The notes: generated by a model from the letters alone, not told the origin. A stretch of DNA of 64,000 nt from an uncultured Lachnospiraceae bacterium (GCA_934351255.1 CAKRJH010000001.1:186001-250000), one strand, 5' to 3'; positions 50,486-59,263 are shown, numbered from the stretch's first letter. Numbers and translations are program-made.

Positions 50486-50516
50486 GCCGGGACAAACCTA
50501 TGGGCGGACCTCCGGC
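50486..50516 (+). promoter_or_regulatory. Leader hairpin before the DUF4430 gene
   Basis: GCCGG (50486-50490) pairs with CCGGC (50512-50516), and an inner CC/GG pair around TATG can form as well. It lies in the 5' leader 10 bases ahead of the AAAAGGAG ribosome-binding site. I compared it by eye with known riboswitch consensus sequences, including c-di-GMP-I, and found no match. Confidence 0.35.
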
Positions 50517-50541
50517 ACAAGAGAAAAGGAGTAATAGAGAG

Positions 50542-52245
50542 ATGAGAAAACAGATTGTTAAGAAGATGATTTCGGTCATCGCGGCGGCAAGTCTGGTAGT
50601 GACCGGCGGACTGGCACAGGCAGATCTTTCGTCCGCAGAGGCTGCAGGCACAGTCAAGGTGACGGTACGCAGTCAGAGCAGTGGCACATTCCTGCATGCA
50701 TTCGATCAGGAGATCGAGGTATCTGCTGACCTGGCAGAGAGCTACGGTTACACCGATAAGGTGACAGATGGCGTGTCTGCACTCGATGCGATGGTAGCAG
50801 CTCATGAGCTGACCTTTGGTTCAGATTTTACCAAGGATACCAAGGATGATTATCTGGCTGTTGGTGACACAGGTTTTGTGACGACTCTCTTTGGGGAGAC
50901 AACATATGCCTCTGGTTTTCTGGTAAACGAGGGATATCCAAACGATGGTACACCGGGTTATGGCAATGTAGGATACAACGGAACCTATGTAAATAATACA
51001 CAGATTACCGATGGCGATGTAGTTGACTATTATATTTATGGAGATGCTACCGGATATTCTGATATGTTAACTTATGTTGATGTCGCTCCGTTCGAGAAGA
51101 CCGATGCATCCCTCACGGTGACCGTAAAGGGTGTTTCTGTAATGAACGGATATCTGTATAAGGATGCTGCTGAGTTAAAGGCAGCTGCAAATCCGTTGGC
51201 AGATGCAAAACTTGGATGGGTAGATCCTTCCAATGGTGGCGTTACAGTGATTGATGACGTTGCGACGGATGCAGACGGAAAGGCATCTGTTCCAATGCCT
51301 GAGAAGGATGGCACATATTATCTTGCAACAGTATCCAACGAAGAGAAGAATGTATACTGCCTGATGAACCCTGAAAAGATTGTAGTGGAAACTCCTGCAG
51401 AGACCACAGCACCAGTCGCTGAGACAACCGCGCCGGCGGCAGAGACAACTGCACCGGCGGCAGAGACAACTGCACCGGCAGCCGAGACAACCGCACCGGC
51501 GGCAGAGACAACCGCGCCGGCAGCCGAGACAACCGCACCGGCGGCAGAGACAACCGCGCCGGCAGCCGAGACCATTGCACCACCGGTTTCTACCACTGCA
51601 GCAGCAACTACCACAGCTCCTGCAACCAGCCCTGCCATTACTGCTCCTGCAGCAACCAAGGCGCCTGTATCCGGTGGAGTGTTATCCGGTAATGCAGTAT
51701 CCGGCACCTTCAAGATCGCGAAGTCTGCAAAGACAATTGTCGTAAAGGCTGGTAAGTCCAAGAACGTGAAGATCACGGTATCCGGTGCAGCAGTATCCGG
51801 TATGACAGCAAAGTCTGCAAACACCAAGGTTGCCAGGGTGAAGGTTACCAAGACCGGTATCAAGGTGACTGCTCCAAAGAAGGCTGTCAAGGGTAAGAAG
51901 ACTACTGTTACTCTGAAGAATGCAAATACCAAGAGCGCGAAGATCAAGGTATATGTCCAGAATACAGCCAAGAAGATCAAGGCTACCAGGAAGTCTGTCA
52001 CGATCAAGAAGGGCAAGACAAAGAATTATACCGTAAAGGTTACCAAGGCTGAGAACAAGAAGAAAGCAGTAACCGATGCCGTAGCCGGTAAGGTGAAGGT
52101 AACCGGAAAGAACGTTAAGTTCGTAAAAGCCACTGCCAAGAAGGGCAAGGTCGTAGTAAAGATCAAGGGCAGGAAGAAGGGAACCAGGAAGGTAACGATC
52201 AAGGTTGGTTCCAAGAAGATCAAGATCCGTGTCAAAGTTAAATAA
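50542..52245 (+). CDS. Secreted DUF4430 protein with AETTAP repeats and Lys-rich C-terminus
   Basis: A 567-residue surface protein. It starts with a signal peptide (about residues 1-34, KKMISVIAAASLVVTGG and cleavage near SAEAA), then a DUF4430-like domain (about 36-170, TFLHAFDQEIEVSADLAESY, DGVSALDAMVAAH, YGNVGYNGTYVNNTQI), a domain of about 110 residues, a low-complexity linker of nine ETTAP-type units, a LSGNAVSGT motif common in Lachnospiraceae, and a very Lys-rich C-terminal region of Ig-like repeats. There is no LPXTG anchor; the basic tail could bind anionic wall polymers. DUF4430 domains often bind cobalamin or other ligands, but this is not established here. ATG 50542 has AAAGGAG upstream. 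Confidence 0.85.
   Translation: MRKQIVKKMISVIAAASLVVTGGLAQADLSSAEAAGTVKVTVRSQSSGTFLHAFDQEIEVSADLAESYGYTDKVTDGVSALDAMVAAHELTFGSDFTKDTKDDYLAVGDTGFVTTLFGETTYASGFLVNEGYPNDGTPGYGNVGYNGTYVNNTQITDGDVVDYYIYGDATGYSDMLTYVDVAPFEKTDASLTVTVKGVSVMNGYLYKDAAELKAAANPLADAKLGWVDPSNGGVTVIDDVATDADGKASVPMPEKDGTYYLATVSNEEKNVYCLMNPEKIVVETPAETTAPVAETTAPAAETTAPAAETTAPAAETTAPAAETTAPAAETTAPAAETTAPAAETIAPPVSTTAAATTTAPATSPAITAPAATKAPVSGGVLSGNAVSGTFKIAKSAKTIVVKAGKSKNVKITVSGAAVSGMTAKSANTKVARVKVTKTGIKVTAPKKAVKGKKTTVTLKNANTKSAKIKVYVQNTAKKIKATRKSVTIKKGKTKNYTVKVTKAENKKKAVTDAVAGKVKVTGKNVKFVKATAKKGKVVVKIKGRKKGTRKVTIKVGSKKIKIRVKVK
51393..51590 (+). repeat. Tandem 18-bp coding repeat in DUF4430 gene
   Basis: Nine units of about 18 bp encode ETTAPA (eight ETTAP and one ETIAP). 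Codon choice alternates between GCGGCA and GCAGCC, which shows a 36-bp higher-order unit repeated in the second half. Tandem copies like this can change number by slippage and alter the length of the stalk. Confidence 0.85.
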
Positions 52246-52286
52246 TGACAATTTCAGGAGATCATTTGATTTCGGTCAAAAAAGTG

Positions 52287-52319
52287 AAAAGGAGCGCATC
52301 TTTGGATGTGCTCCTTTTG
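52287..52319 (+). terminator. Terminator after the DUF4430 gene
   Basis: AAAAGGAGCGCATC (52287-52300), TTTG loop, GATGTGCTCCTTTT (52305-52318): a 14-bp stem with one G-T pair and a T-rich end. Confidence 0.85.
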
Positions 52320-52401
52320 TTGTGGGATGAGGGCAGATGTGGTAAACTGGAAATAACTATAGATATTTCTTTTCGGTCGGTTGACAGACGGAACGTGCAG
52401 G

Positions 52402-54585
52402 ATGGATACGAAAGACTGGGGTAGTGATTTGGGTACGAAGAGACAGGATGAGATCAGGAGATGGCTGTGGATGGCCGGCGTGTTTCTGACGTTGATACTG
52501 ACGGGGAGCCATGCGCAGGCGGCAGGTGTGCAGGAACACAAGACAGACGATAGAAAGGTCCGGGTGGGATATTATTATTCGGCGCTGTTCCAGGAAGGGA
52601 TGGGTGACGATGAGGAAAAGAGCGGGTATGCCTACGCGTATCTGCGCAAGGTCGCAGATTATACGGACTGGGAATATGAGTATGTCTATGGAGAGCGCAA
52701 AGATCTTCTGGAGCAGCTGGAGCAGGGAAAGATCGATGCTCTGGCCGGAGTGTCCATGACGCCGCAGAGACAGATTTCCGTGCTGTTTCCGAAATATTCC
52801 ATGGGAACAGAGCAGTATATAGTCTATCAGAAAGAAGGATCCCAGATCATGAAGTCCACGGACTACAGCACCATGGACGGAAAGGTGATCGGCGGCCTGA
52901 GCAATGACCGCATGTTTGAGGCGCTCCACGTGTGGGCAGAGGAGCAGGGGATTTCCCTGAAGTTTCGGGTATACAAGACCATAGAGCAGCGTGAGAAGGC
53001 GTTTCAGAACGGGAGGATCGATGGCATTGTCGCTATTGAGGAAAATGCGCTGACAGAGTCCGGCTGGTCTCCGGTGGTCAAGGTGGGTTCCGAACCGTTC
53101 TATGTGGCTGTGTCCGGAAAACGTCCCGAGCTGGTGAAACAGCTCAATGAGGCGCTGGGGACGATTGAGGCGGTAGAGCCGAATTTCCTGCAAAGCCTGC
53201 AGTATGACAGTCTGGGCAGTTCGGAGATGGATATCCGGCTGACTGCGGCAGAGTCACAGTGGCTGGAAACCCATGATACGCTCCGGATGGGGTATCTGGA
53301 CAATTATATGCCATACTGCGGAACGGACAGCGAGGGAAATCCTACGGGTCTGTTGCTGGATGTCATGGAGGAGATGTTAAAGCGACTGGGGATTGACTCA
53401 CAGATTGAGGTCCGCTATCAGTCCTATCCGAGTTATCAGGACATGGTGGATGCGCTTGGAGACGGGGAGGCCGATGCGGTGTTCCCGGCGGGCGGAAGCC
53501 AGTGGAACCTGGAGCAGGATGGCGTGGATGCCACAGCGGCTGTGGTGACAGCCGGGATGAATATGGTCTACAAAGGAAAGTACAGGAAGGGTTCTTATCA
53601 TACATTTTCCGTGAATAAAAACAATAAGCTCCTATATTATTATATAAAGTCAAATTTTCCGGGAGCCAAACTGATGTATTATGACTCGATACAGGAATGT
53701 CTGGATGCGGTGAGGTCCGGCAAGGTGGATGCGACAGTCGTCAATGGTCTGCGCCATCAGATCATACAGGAAGATGAGAATTACGCGGAACTTTCTCTGG
53801 TGCAGCTGGAGAAGACAGATGACCGCTGCATCGGAGTCCGGGCGGGAGAGAGTGCCCTGCTCATCCTGATGAACCGTGGGATCAAGGTGGTCGGACAGGA
53901 CTATGGATATAATGCTTCCTACGGCTATATGGATGCTGTGTACCCTTACGATGATATCCATGCATTGAAGAGGTTTATTCGGGCGCACGCCGGAGAGGTC
54001 TTTCTGATCCTGGCAGGGATCCTGGTGGTCATCATGGCGCTGGCCGCATATGGCGTGGTGAGGAACCGTGAGCGGAAATGGCTGCAGAAACAGGCATATC
54101 ATGATGGTCTGACCGGAATGTTCAACCGCACCGCGTATGAAGAAGCTCTGGAAAAAATGGAAGACGACAGCATGCCCCGGGATTTTGTCTGTGTGGCCAC
54201 CGATATCAATGGATTGAAGAGGGTCAATGATACGCTGGGGCATTCCGCGGGGGACGAAATGATCCTGGGAGCGGCATCCTGTGTCCAGGAAGTCTTTGCA
54301 GAGTATGGGGTGACTTACCGGATCGGCGGTGATGAGTTTATGTCCCTGATCCGTCTGAAAGACACCGATGTGGGAGGCCTGGCAGCCAGACTGGACGAGA
54401 AGGTGAACAGCTGGCAGGGAGATCTGTGTCCGAAACTGAAGGTGGCAGTCGGCTTTGCCAGACATATGGACTATCCGGATGAGGATGTTGTGATGCTTGC
54501 CAAACGCGCCGACCAGGAAATGTATATTCAGAAAAGGGCGTATTATGTGGCCACAGGAGAGACAAACCGCATGGGTGAGTTGTAA
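52402..54585 (+). CDS. Membrane diguanylate cyclase with two periplasmic solute-binding-like domains (GGDEF)
   Basis: A sensor that makes cyclic di-GMP from two GTP. After a signal/anchor segment (WLWMAGVFLTLILTGSHAQA) come two SBP_bac_3-like domains outside the membrane (about residues 40-270: KVRVGYYYSALFQEGM, GKIDALAGVSMTPQR; and 285-520: LRMGYLDNYMPYCGTDSEGN, GEADAVFPAGG), one helix near 531-555 (EVFLILAGILVVIMALAAYG) and a GGDEF domain with YHDGLTGMFNRTAYEE and an intact GGDEF at about 644-648. The outer domains suggest control by an amino acid or related ligand. The start is uncertain: TTG 52381 is also possible. A terminator follows. Confidence 0.88.
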   Translation: MDTKDWGSDLGTKRQDEIRRWLWMAGVFLTLILTGSHAQAAGVQEHKTDDRKVRVGYYYSALFQEGMGDDEEKSGYAYAYLRKVADYTDWEYEYVYGERKDLLEQLEQGKIDALAGVSMTPQRQISVLFPKYSMGTEQYIVYQKEGSQIMKSTDYSTMDGKVIGGLSNDRMFEALHVWAEEQGISLKFRVYKTIEQREKAFQNGRIDGIVAIEENALTESGWSPVVKVGSEPFYVAVSGKRPELVKQLNEALGTIEAVEPNFLQSLQYDSLGSSEMDIRLTAAESQWLETHDTLRMGYLDNYMPYCGTDSEGNPTGLLLDVMEEMLKRLGIDSQIEVRYQSYPSYQDMVDALGDGEADAVFPAGGSQWNLEQDGVDATAAVVTAGMNMVYKGKYRKGSYHTFSVNKNNKLLYYYIKSNFPGAKLMYYDSIQECLDAVRSGKVDATVVNGLRHQIIQEDENYAELSLVQLEKTDDRCIGVRAGESALLILMNRGIKVVGQDYGYNASYGYMDAVYPYDDIHALKRFIRAHAGEVFLILAGILVVIMALAAYGVVRNRERKWLQKQAYHDGLTGMFNRTAYEEALEKMEDDSMPRDFVCVATDINGLKRVNDTLGHSAGDEMILGAASCVQEVFAEYGVTYRIGGDEFMSLIRLKDTDVGGLAARLDEKVNSWQGDLCPKLKVAVGFARHMDYPDEDVVMLAKRADQEMYIQKRAYYVATGETNRMGEL

Positions 54586-54629
54586 AGCGGCTGTCCTGCC
54601 GTAACCGGTTTATGTAAAATGTATGTAAT

Positions 54630-54679
54630 AACCGTGTGAAAATCATGCAAAGATTGTATGGTTTTTACACGGTTTTCTG
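54630..54679 (+). terminator. Terminator after GGDEF gene
   Basis: AACCGTGTGAAAA (54630-54642) and TTTTTACACGGTT (54662-54674) form a near-perfect stem followed by TTCT. An extended -10 (TGT then TATAAT, 54681-54686) starts immediately after it and probably belongs to the Na/Pi transporter gene. Confidence 0.8.
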
Positions 54680-54754
54680 TTATAATTGAACTATGTGCTG
54701 TCTGGCATATTATATCATTTGAATATTACCTGTTTTTTGACAAGGAGGATACAC

Positions 54755-56746
54755 ATGACAATCTTTAATGTGATTTCGCTGCTTGGCGGAGTGGGACTGT
54801 TCCTGTTTGGCATGAGTCTCATGGGCGAAAATCTGGAGCGCGTGGCGGGGGAAAGTCTCGAACGGCTTCTGGAGAAACTGACCAACAACCGCATCAAGGG
54901 ATTTCTTCTGGGAGTCGGCGTGACTGCCGTGATCCAGAGTTCAGCGGCGACGACGGTGATGGCACTGGGTTTTGTCAATGCCGGCATTATGAAATTGGTA
55001 CAGGCCATTCCGGTCGTATTTGGTGCGAACATCGGTAGTACCGTGACCGCACAGATCCTTCGGTTCAGCGGTGGAGATGGCGATGGCCTGTTACTCCAGC
55101 TGCTCAAGCCGTCCACGCTGGCACCGCTCCTGGTGTGTGGCGCAGCCTTTGTCATGCTGATCTCCAAGAAGAAGCAGGTTAACAGCGTGGCCGGTATCTT
55201 CATGGGATTTGGTATTCTGTTTATCGGTATGACGACCATGGAGACTGCGCTGGCCCCTCTGAGTTCGTCCACAGAGTTCCAGAGTCTGTTCATCAGATTT
55301 ACGAACCCGTTTCTGGGATTTCTTGTGGGTATGGTTGTAACCATGATCCTGCAGAGTTCTTCGGCATCCGTAGGTATCCTGCAGGCGTTGGCATTTTCTA
55401 CCGGCAGCCTGACATTTTCTGCCTGTCTTCCGATCATAGTCGGACAGAATGTCGGCAAGTGTATCACCGTGGTGCTGGGCAGTCTGGGCACCGGCAAGAA
55501 GGCCAAGAGGCTGGCGGCATCCCATGTCTGCTTTAACGTATTCGGTGCGGTGATCATTCTGAGTGCGATGTACGCACTGCAGGCAATCTTCCATTTCCCA
55601 TTCTGGTCCCATGTGATGACCAAGGGAAATATCGCGGATACGCATCTGGCATTCAATGTCATTACCTCGCTGATCCTGCTTCCGTTTGTCAATCAGATCG
55701 CAGATTTTACCGGTCTGCTCATCCGTGGCGACAAGGAGAGCAAACTGGACCAGGAGCTTGCTCTGTTGGATGAGATCTTCTTAGACAGACCGGCGATCGC
55801 GCTGGAGCAGTCCTCCAAGGTGATCAATGCGATGGCGGATACCGTCTGCGAGAACTATGAGCTGGCAGTACATCTTCTGACGAAGGAGTGGAATGACAAG
55901 GCCTTTGACCGCATGCAGGAGAATGAGGACTTCCTGGACAAGGCAGAGACGGCGTTGATCGATTATCTGGTCAAGGTGACGTCCGGAGGACTGAGTGTGA
56001 CGCAGAGCAAGCTGGCCAATGAGCTGCTCAGTTCGGTCAGTGATTTTGAGCGTATGGGTGACTACTGTCTGAAGATCGCGGAGGTCGTTACCTTCAATTC
56101 CAAGCAGGATATTGTATTTTCGGGAACCGGCTATAAGGAACTCGACTACATTATCAAGGCGACCAGACAGACGATCACCGAGACATTGACGGCATTCCGC
56201 CATGATGACATGGGAGCGGCTCAGAAGGTGGAGCCGCTGTGTGAGACTGTCGAGGAACTTCGTGATACCCTCAAGGAGCACCATATCAATCGTCTGGCCA
56301 GCGGAAGCTGCAGCACGGCGGCCGGTATCTCATTGGTAGAGCTGGTGACCAGCCTGGACCGTATCGCAGCACATTGTTCCAATGTCACGCTGCATATGAT
56401 GCAGAAAAACAGCACCAACGATTTCTTCGATGCCCATGAGGAGGCACATAATATCCGTCATTCCCACGACGAGTCCGACATTGCCATGTTACAGTATTAC
56501 AAGAATCAGTATGTGAAACCGGTGGAGGAGCTTGGCAAAGAACACAAGCCTCTGCTGAAGGATGTCAGACCGGATGATATCTTTGGTGCCAACGGAGCGG
56601 CGCGCAAGCCGGAGAAGGCCAGACCGGCAGCAGAGTCTGAGGAGGAGAAAAAAGACACAAAGGATCAAAAGGGATCCAAGGCAAAAAAGAAAAAAGAAGA
56701 GATCAAAAAGAAGATTGAAGAAAAAAAGAAACACAAGAACAAATAA
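54755..56746 (+). CDS. Na/Pi cotransporter family protein with PhoU-like domain
   Basis: A 663-residue membrane protein of the NptA/PNaS family, which imports phosphate with sodium. The two inverted repeats each carry the Gln-Ser-Ser motif: GVTAVIQSSAATTVMALG and MVVTMILQSSSASVGILQ. After about eight helices (to residue 330) there is a PhoU-like helical domain (about 350-560: MADTVCENYELAVHLL, SDFERMGDYCLKIAEVV), and the protein ends in a very Lys-rich tail. AAGGAGGA precedes ATG 54755; the frame is open to 54686 but lacks a site there. PhoU-like domains are thought to regulate transport. Confidence 0.92.
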   Translation: MTIFNVISLLGGVGLFLFGMSLMGENLERVAGESLERLLEKLTNNRIKGFLLGVGVTAVIQSSAATTVMALGFVNAGIMKLVQAIPVVFGANIGSTVTAQILRFSGGDGDGLLLQLLKPSTLAPLLVCGAAFVMLISKKKQVNSVAGIFMGFGILFIGMTTMETALAPLSSSTEFQSLFIRFTNPFLGFLVGMVVTMILQSSSASVGILQALAFSTGSLTFSACLPIIVGQNVGKCITVVLGSLGTGKKAKRLAASHVCFNVFGAVIILSAMYALQAIFHFPFWSHVMTKGNIADTHLAFNVITSLILLPFVNQIADFTGLLIRGDKESKLDQELALLDEIFLDRPAIALEQSSKVINAMADTVCENYELAVHLLTKEWNDKAFDRMQENEDFLDKAETALIDYLVKVTSGGLSVTQSKLANELLSSVSDFERMGDYCLKIAEVVTFNSKQDIVFSGTGYKELDYIIKATRQTITETLTAFRHDDMGAAQKVEPLCETVEELRDTLKEHHINRLASGSCSTAAGISLVELVTSLDRIAAHCSNVTLHMMQKNSTNDFFDAHEEAHNIRHSHDESDIAMLQYYKNQYVKPVEELGKEHKPLLKDVRPDDIFGANGAARKPEKARPAAESEEEKKDTKDQKGSKAKKKKEEIKKKIEEKKKHKNK

Positions 56747-56786
56747 TGTGATAACATATATTCATATGAGTTGAAAGGAGAATACG

Positions 56787-57275
56787 ATGAAAGCAGCAAT
56801 TATTATGGGATCCACCAGTGATCTCCCAAAGGTAGAACCTGCAGTAAAGATTTTGAAAGACTACGGTGTCGAGGTGGCGGTGCGCTGTCTGTCCGCTCAC
56901 AGAGCGCATGAGGGGCTGTCTGCATTTATCGAGGAATGCAATCAGAACGGCACACAGGCAATCATCGCAGCCGCAGGTATGGCAGCTGCACTTCCGGGTG
57001 TTGTGGCTTCACAGACCGTGATCCCGGTCATTGGCGTGCCATTGTCCGGTTCGGTACTTGACGGTATGGATGCCCTGATGTCTATCGTGCAGATGCCATC
57101 CGGCATTCCGGTGGCTACTGTAGCCATCAACGGAAGCAAGAATGCAGCTCATCTGGCACTTCAGATCATGGCCAACCAGGAGCCGGCACTTCGTGAGCGC
57201 CTGTTGAAGGATCGCCGCGAGATGGAGAACAGTGCGATGAAGGCCAACGAAGAGGTTATGGCAAAATATTGTTAA
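56787..57275 (+). CDS. purE: N5-carboxyaminoimidazole ribonucleotide mutase
   Basis: PurE of de novo purine synthesis, which rearranges N5-CAIR to CAIR. The 162-residue length is typical. It shows AAIIMGSTSDLPKVEPAVKI, the conserved RCLSAHRAHEG (His), IAAAGMAAALPGVVAS, and VPLSGSVLDGMDAL, all class I PurE hallmarks. GAAAGGAGAA precedes ATG 56787. No purK or other pur genes are adjacent; a terminator follows directly, so this is a single-gene unit. Confidence 0.95.
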   Translation: MKAAIIMGSTSDLPKVEPAVKILKDYGVEVAVRCLSAHRAHEGLSAFIEECNQNGTQAIIAAAGMAAALPGVVASQTVIPVIGVPLSGSVLDGMDALMSIVQMPSGIPVATVAINGSKNAAHLALQIMANQEPALRERLLKDRREMENSAMKANEEVMAKYC

Positions 57276-57279
57276 GCAA

Positions 57280-57318
57280 AAAAGGATTCCTGCCGGCAAC
57301 ACAGACAGGAATCCTTTT
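57280..57318 (+). terminator. Terminator after purE
   Basis: AAAAGGATTCCTG (57280-57292) and CAGGAATCCTTTT (57306-57318): a perfect 13-bp stem. It lies between convergent purE and the cinA-like gene and can serve both. Confidence 0.9.
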
Positions 57319-57341
57319 GGATTTCGGAAGATCACATAAAC

Positions 57342-57842
57342 TTACGGGCAGAGGTTCTGTAACAGGGCCTCTGCTATTTTTTGTGCCACGGTCAGTTTGT
57401 ACGCATAGCGTGTGGACATCGGGGGAAGTTCCAGATAGAAGGTCTGAACCTGACCGCGTATGGACAGGGCGAAGTAGACCTGCCCCGGGCTGGACGATTC
57501 CGGATTGGCCGGATCGACATTGCCCATCGTGCCGGTGATGCCGATACCGATATCTGCCCGGTAAGCCACGGCACAGGCGGAAGCCATGGCGGCTGCGGTC
57601 TCCCCGGAATATACGGAGTGTTCCCGGATGATTTCGGCCGGGACGCCCTGCAGGATCTTGGCCTCATTGCAGTAGGTGACAAATGCACCGCGCAGTATCG
57701 CGGAAGAGCCTTCCGTGTCAGTGATCAGAGAACTGATCAGACCGGCGGTGGCGCTCTCCATCGTAGTGATGGTAAGGCCCCGGTCGATCAGGACCCGGGT
57801 CAGTTTGTGGTAGAGTTCGTGTACCTGTGCTTCAAGTTCCAT
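57342..57842 (-). CDS. CinA family protein (nicotinamide-nucleotide amidohydrolase-type)
   Basis: A 166-residue stand-alone CinA C-terminal domain. In studied members this domain deamidates nicotinamide mononucleotide in pyridine-nucleotide recycling. It shows LTITTMESATAGLISSLITD, the core YCNEAKILQGVPAEIIREHS, YSGETAAAMASACAVAYRAD and IGIGITGTMGN, all conserved. The N-terminal MoCF-like domain of full CinA is absent, which is normal for this short class. It lies downstream of bioY-bioD on the minus strand and could be in the same transcript. Confidence 0.9.
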   Translation of the reverse strand: MELEAQVHELYHKLTRVLIDRGLTITTMESATAGLISSLITDTEGSSAILRGAFVTYCNEAKILQGVPAEIIREHSVYSGETAAAMASACAVAYRADIGIGITGTMGNVDPANPESSSPGQVYFALSIRGQVQTFYLELPPMSTRYAYKLTVAQKIAEALLQNLCP

Positions 57843-57899
57843 ATATCCCCCGTTCCGGAGTGCTTCTGCAGCGAGGCGCAGAATGCTCCTTCATATCGA

Positions 57900-58535
57900 T
57901 CAGGCCGGCCGGATGTGTCCGAGGATCGGGAGCCCGGTCTCCTGTTTGATCATCATTTCATTGTCGCGGTGCAGGATCAGATCCGGCTGCCAGTGATTCA
58001 GGATGATGCCCTCAAGTGGCAGATCCTTTGCGCGCATGTATGCGGTCGTCAGCAGGACATGATTGATCGTGCCAAGACCGGCATCGGCCACCAGCACACA
58101 GGAAAGTCCTGTCATACGGATCACGTCTTCGAGCCAGATGGTCTGTGTCTCATCCTGGCGCAGAGGACACAGAATGCCTCCGCTGCCTTCCGCCACGACA
58201 AACTCATAGTCGGATGCACAGCGCTCATAGAATTTCCGCACGACCTCCATCTCCACGGGGCCGCCCTCGAGGCGGGAAGCCAGGTGGGGAGAATATGCCT
58301 GTTCGTAGACATAGGGAACCATCTGGGACAGCGGCTGGGTCAGACCGGCCATCTGCCGGACAAACAGAGCGTCGCCCGGGATGAGTTTGCCGTCTTTGCG
58401 GACATTGCCGCTGACAGCAGCCTTGAAGTAGCCGGTGGATACGCCCTGATCCATCATGTGTCTGGCGATCACACCGCTGACATACGTCTTACCGACATCG
58501 GTGTCGGTTCCAACTACAAAAATACCACGTTTCAT
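57900..58535 (-). CDS. bioD: ATP-dependent dethiobiotin synthetase
   Basis: BioD forms the ureido ring of dethiobiotin from DAPA, CO2 and ATP. The 211 residues begin KRGIFVVGTDTDVGKTYVSG (P-loop) and contain the substrate Lys-Ala region TGYFKAAVSGNVRKDG, AYSPHLASRLEGGPVEM, and VVAEGSGGILCPLRQDE. It lies 18 bp after bioY on the minus strand. No bioA, bioF or bioW is visible in the window. If they are absent from the genome, the cell may rely on imported precursors together with BioY. Confidence 0.93.
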   Translation of the reverse strand: MKRGIFVVGTDTDVGKTYVSGVIARHMMDQGVSTGYFKAAVSGNVRKDGKLIPGDALFVRQMAGLTQPLSQMVPYVYEQAYSPHLASRLEGGPVEMEVVRKFYERCASDYEFVVAEGSGGILCPLRQDETQTIWLEDVIRMTGLSCVLVADAGLGTINHVLLTTAYMRAKDLPLEGIILNHWQPDLILHRDNEMMIKQETGLPILGHIRPA

Positions 58536-58553
58536 GAGAAGTTACCAGCCTTT

Positions 58554-59135
58554 CTATCCGATCTGGTGTGTCAGGCCCAGGTGAAGAAAGACCGGGCGCA
58601 GACGCAGGGCAAGAGCAGAACTGATCAGGCACAGAATTACGTCACCCGGCATATCCAGAGGAAAACAGTCTGCCAGTACCAGAAGCAGGGAGGTCTTGTC
58701 CCCGACATAATAATTTAACATAAAATATTTGTAGACCAGGCCGATCCCGTAGGTTACCACGAATCCGGCAAATGCGGCGAGAAGGTAGGAAACGTAGGTC
58801 TTCTTTTTCATGCGCTCACAGAGGAACCCTACGACAAATGCCGTCAAGATAAAGCCTGCCAGAAATCCAAAACTTGGACGGAAGATGTAGCCGAGACCTC
58901 CTCCGGCGGCAAAGATCGGCAGCCCGAATAGCCCGAGCAGTACGTAGACTCCGACGGCGAGGGCACCGTGGGCGCTGCCAAGCAGCATGCCGGCCAGCAG
59001 GACAAACATAAACTGAAGGGTGAAGTAGTCCATGCCGGGAACCGGGATCTGGATAAAGGCACCGACAGCGGTGAGCGCGGTAAACAGGGCGCACAGAACG
59101 AGACGTTCGGTGGTCAGAACAGAATTCTTTTTCAT
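58554..59135 (-). CDS. bioY: Biotin transporter, ECF S component
   Basis: A 193-residue membrane protein with about six helices, the substrate-binding part of an energy-coupling-factor transporter for biotin. Typical blocks are ALFTALTAVGAFIQIPVPGM, DYFTLQFMFVLLAGMLLGSA, GLFGLPIFAAGGGLGYIFRP and SFGFLAGFILTAFVVGFLCE. GAAAGGAATC precedes its ATG. It is transcribed away from bioB, from a promoter that overlaps the BirA-like operator at 59232-59263, and is followed by bioD. The ECF ATPases and T component are not in the window. Confidence 0.94.
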   Translation of the reverse strand: MKKNSVLTTERLVLCALFTALTAVGAFIQIPVPGMDYFTLQFMFVLLAGMLLGSAHGALAVGVYVLLGLFGLPIFAAGGGLGYIFRPSFGFLAGFILTAFVVGFLCERMKKKTYVSYLLAAFAGFVVTYGIGLVYKYFMLNYYVGDKTSLLLVLADCFPLDMPGDVILCLISSALALRLRPVFLHLGLTHQIG

Positions 59136-59160
59136 GGGAATGATTCCTTTCTTTGGGGTC

Positions 59161-59177
59161 AGGTCTGATGCAGACCT
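59161..59177. repeat. Small hairpin in the bioY leader
   Basis: AGGTCTG-ATG-CAGACCT is a perfect 7-bp inverted repeat in the region transcribed upstream of bioY. No T-run follows on either strand. Function unknown. Confidence 0.4.
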
Positions 59178-59203
59178 GAGGTGTTATGGTTTTTATCTAC
59201 TGG

Positions 59204-59263
59204 TTGATAATTTATATCATCTATGGTAGAATTGTCAACTAGAAAAAATATAAGGGTTGACGA
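59204..59263. promoter_or_regulatory. Divergent bioB/bioY promoters with BirA-like operator
   Basis: For bioB (+): TTGATA (59204-59209), a 17-bp spacer and TAGAAT (59227-59232) with TGG before it. For bioY (-): TTGACA (59233-59238) and TATAAA (59211-59216), 16-bp spacing. TTGTCAAC (59232-59239) and GTTGACGA (59256-59263), 16 bp apart, match the pattern of BirA biotin operators. The left half-site covers the bioY -35 and the bioB start point, so one site could repress both directions when biotin is plentiful. No birA gene lies in the window. Confidence 0.75.

Noticed and set aside
50486..50516. c-di-GMP-I riboswitch before the DUF4430 gene
   Set aside because: The leader is too short and lacks the conserved GEMM core; kept only as an unclassified hairpin.
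53650..54465. A 271-codon minus-strand frame opposite the GGDEF gene
   Set aside because: The GGDEF protein on the other strand is unambiguous, and this frame has no recognisable domain.
54715..55692. A 325-codon minus-strand open frame opposite the Na/Pi transporter
   Set aside because: Composition is that of a reverse-complement shadow; the + strand gene has clear transporter motifs over the same bases.
57381..58718. A 445-codon open frame on the + strand opposite cinA, bioD and bioY
   Set aside because: It is the antisense shadow of three well-recognised minus-strand genes; its translation shows no protein family and has no ribosome-binding site.
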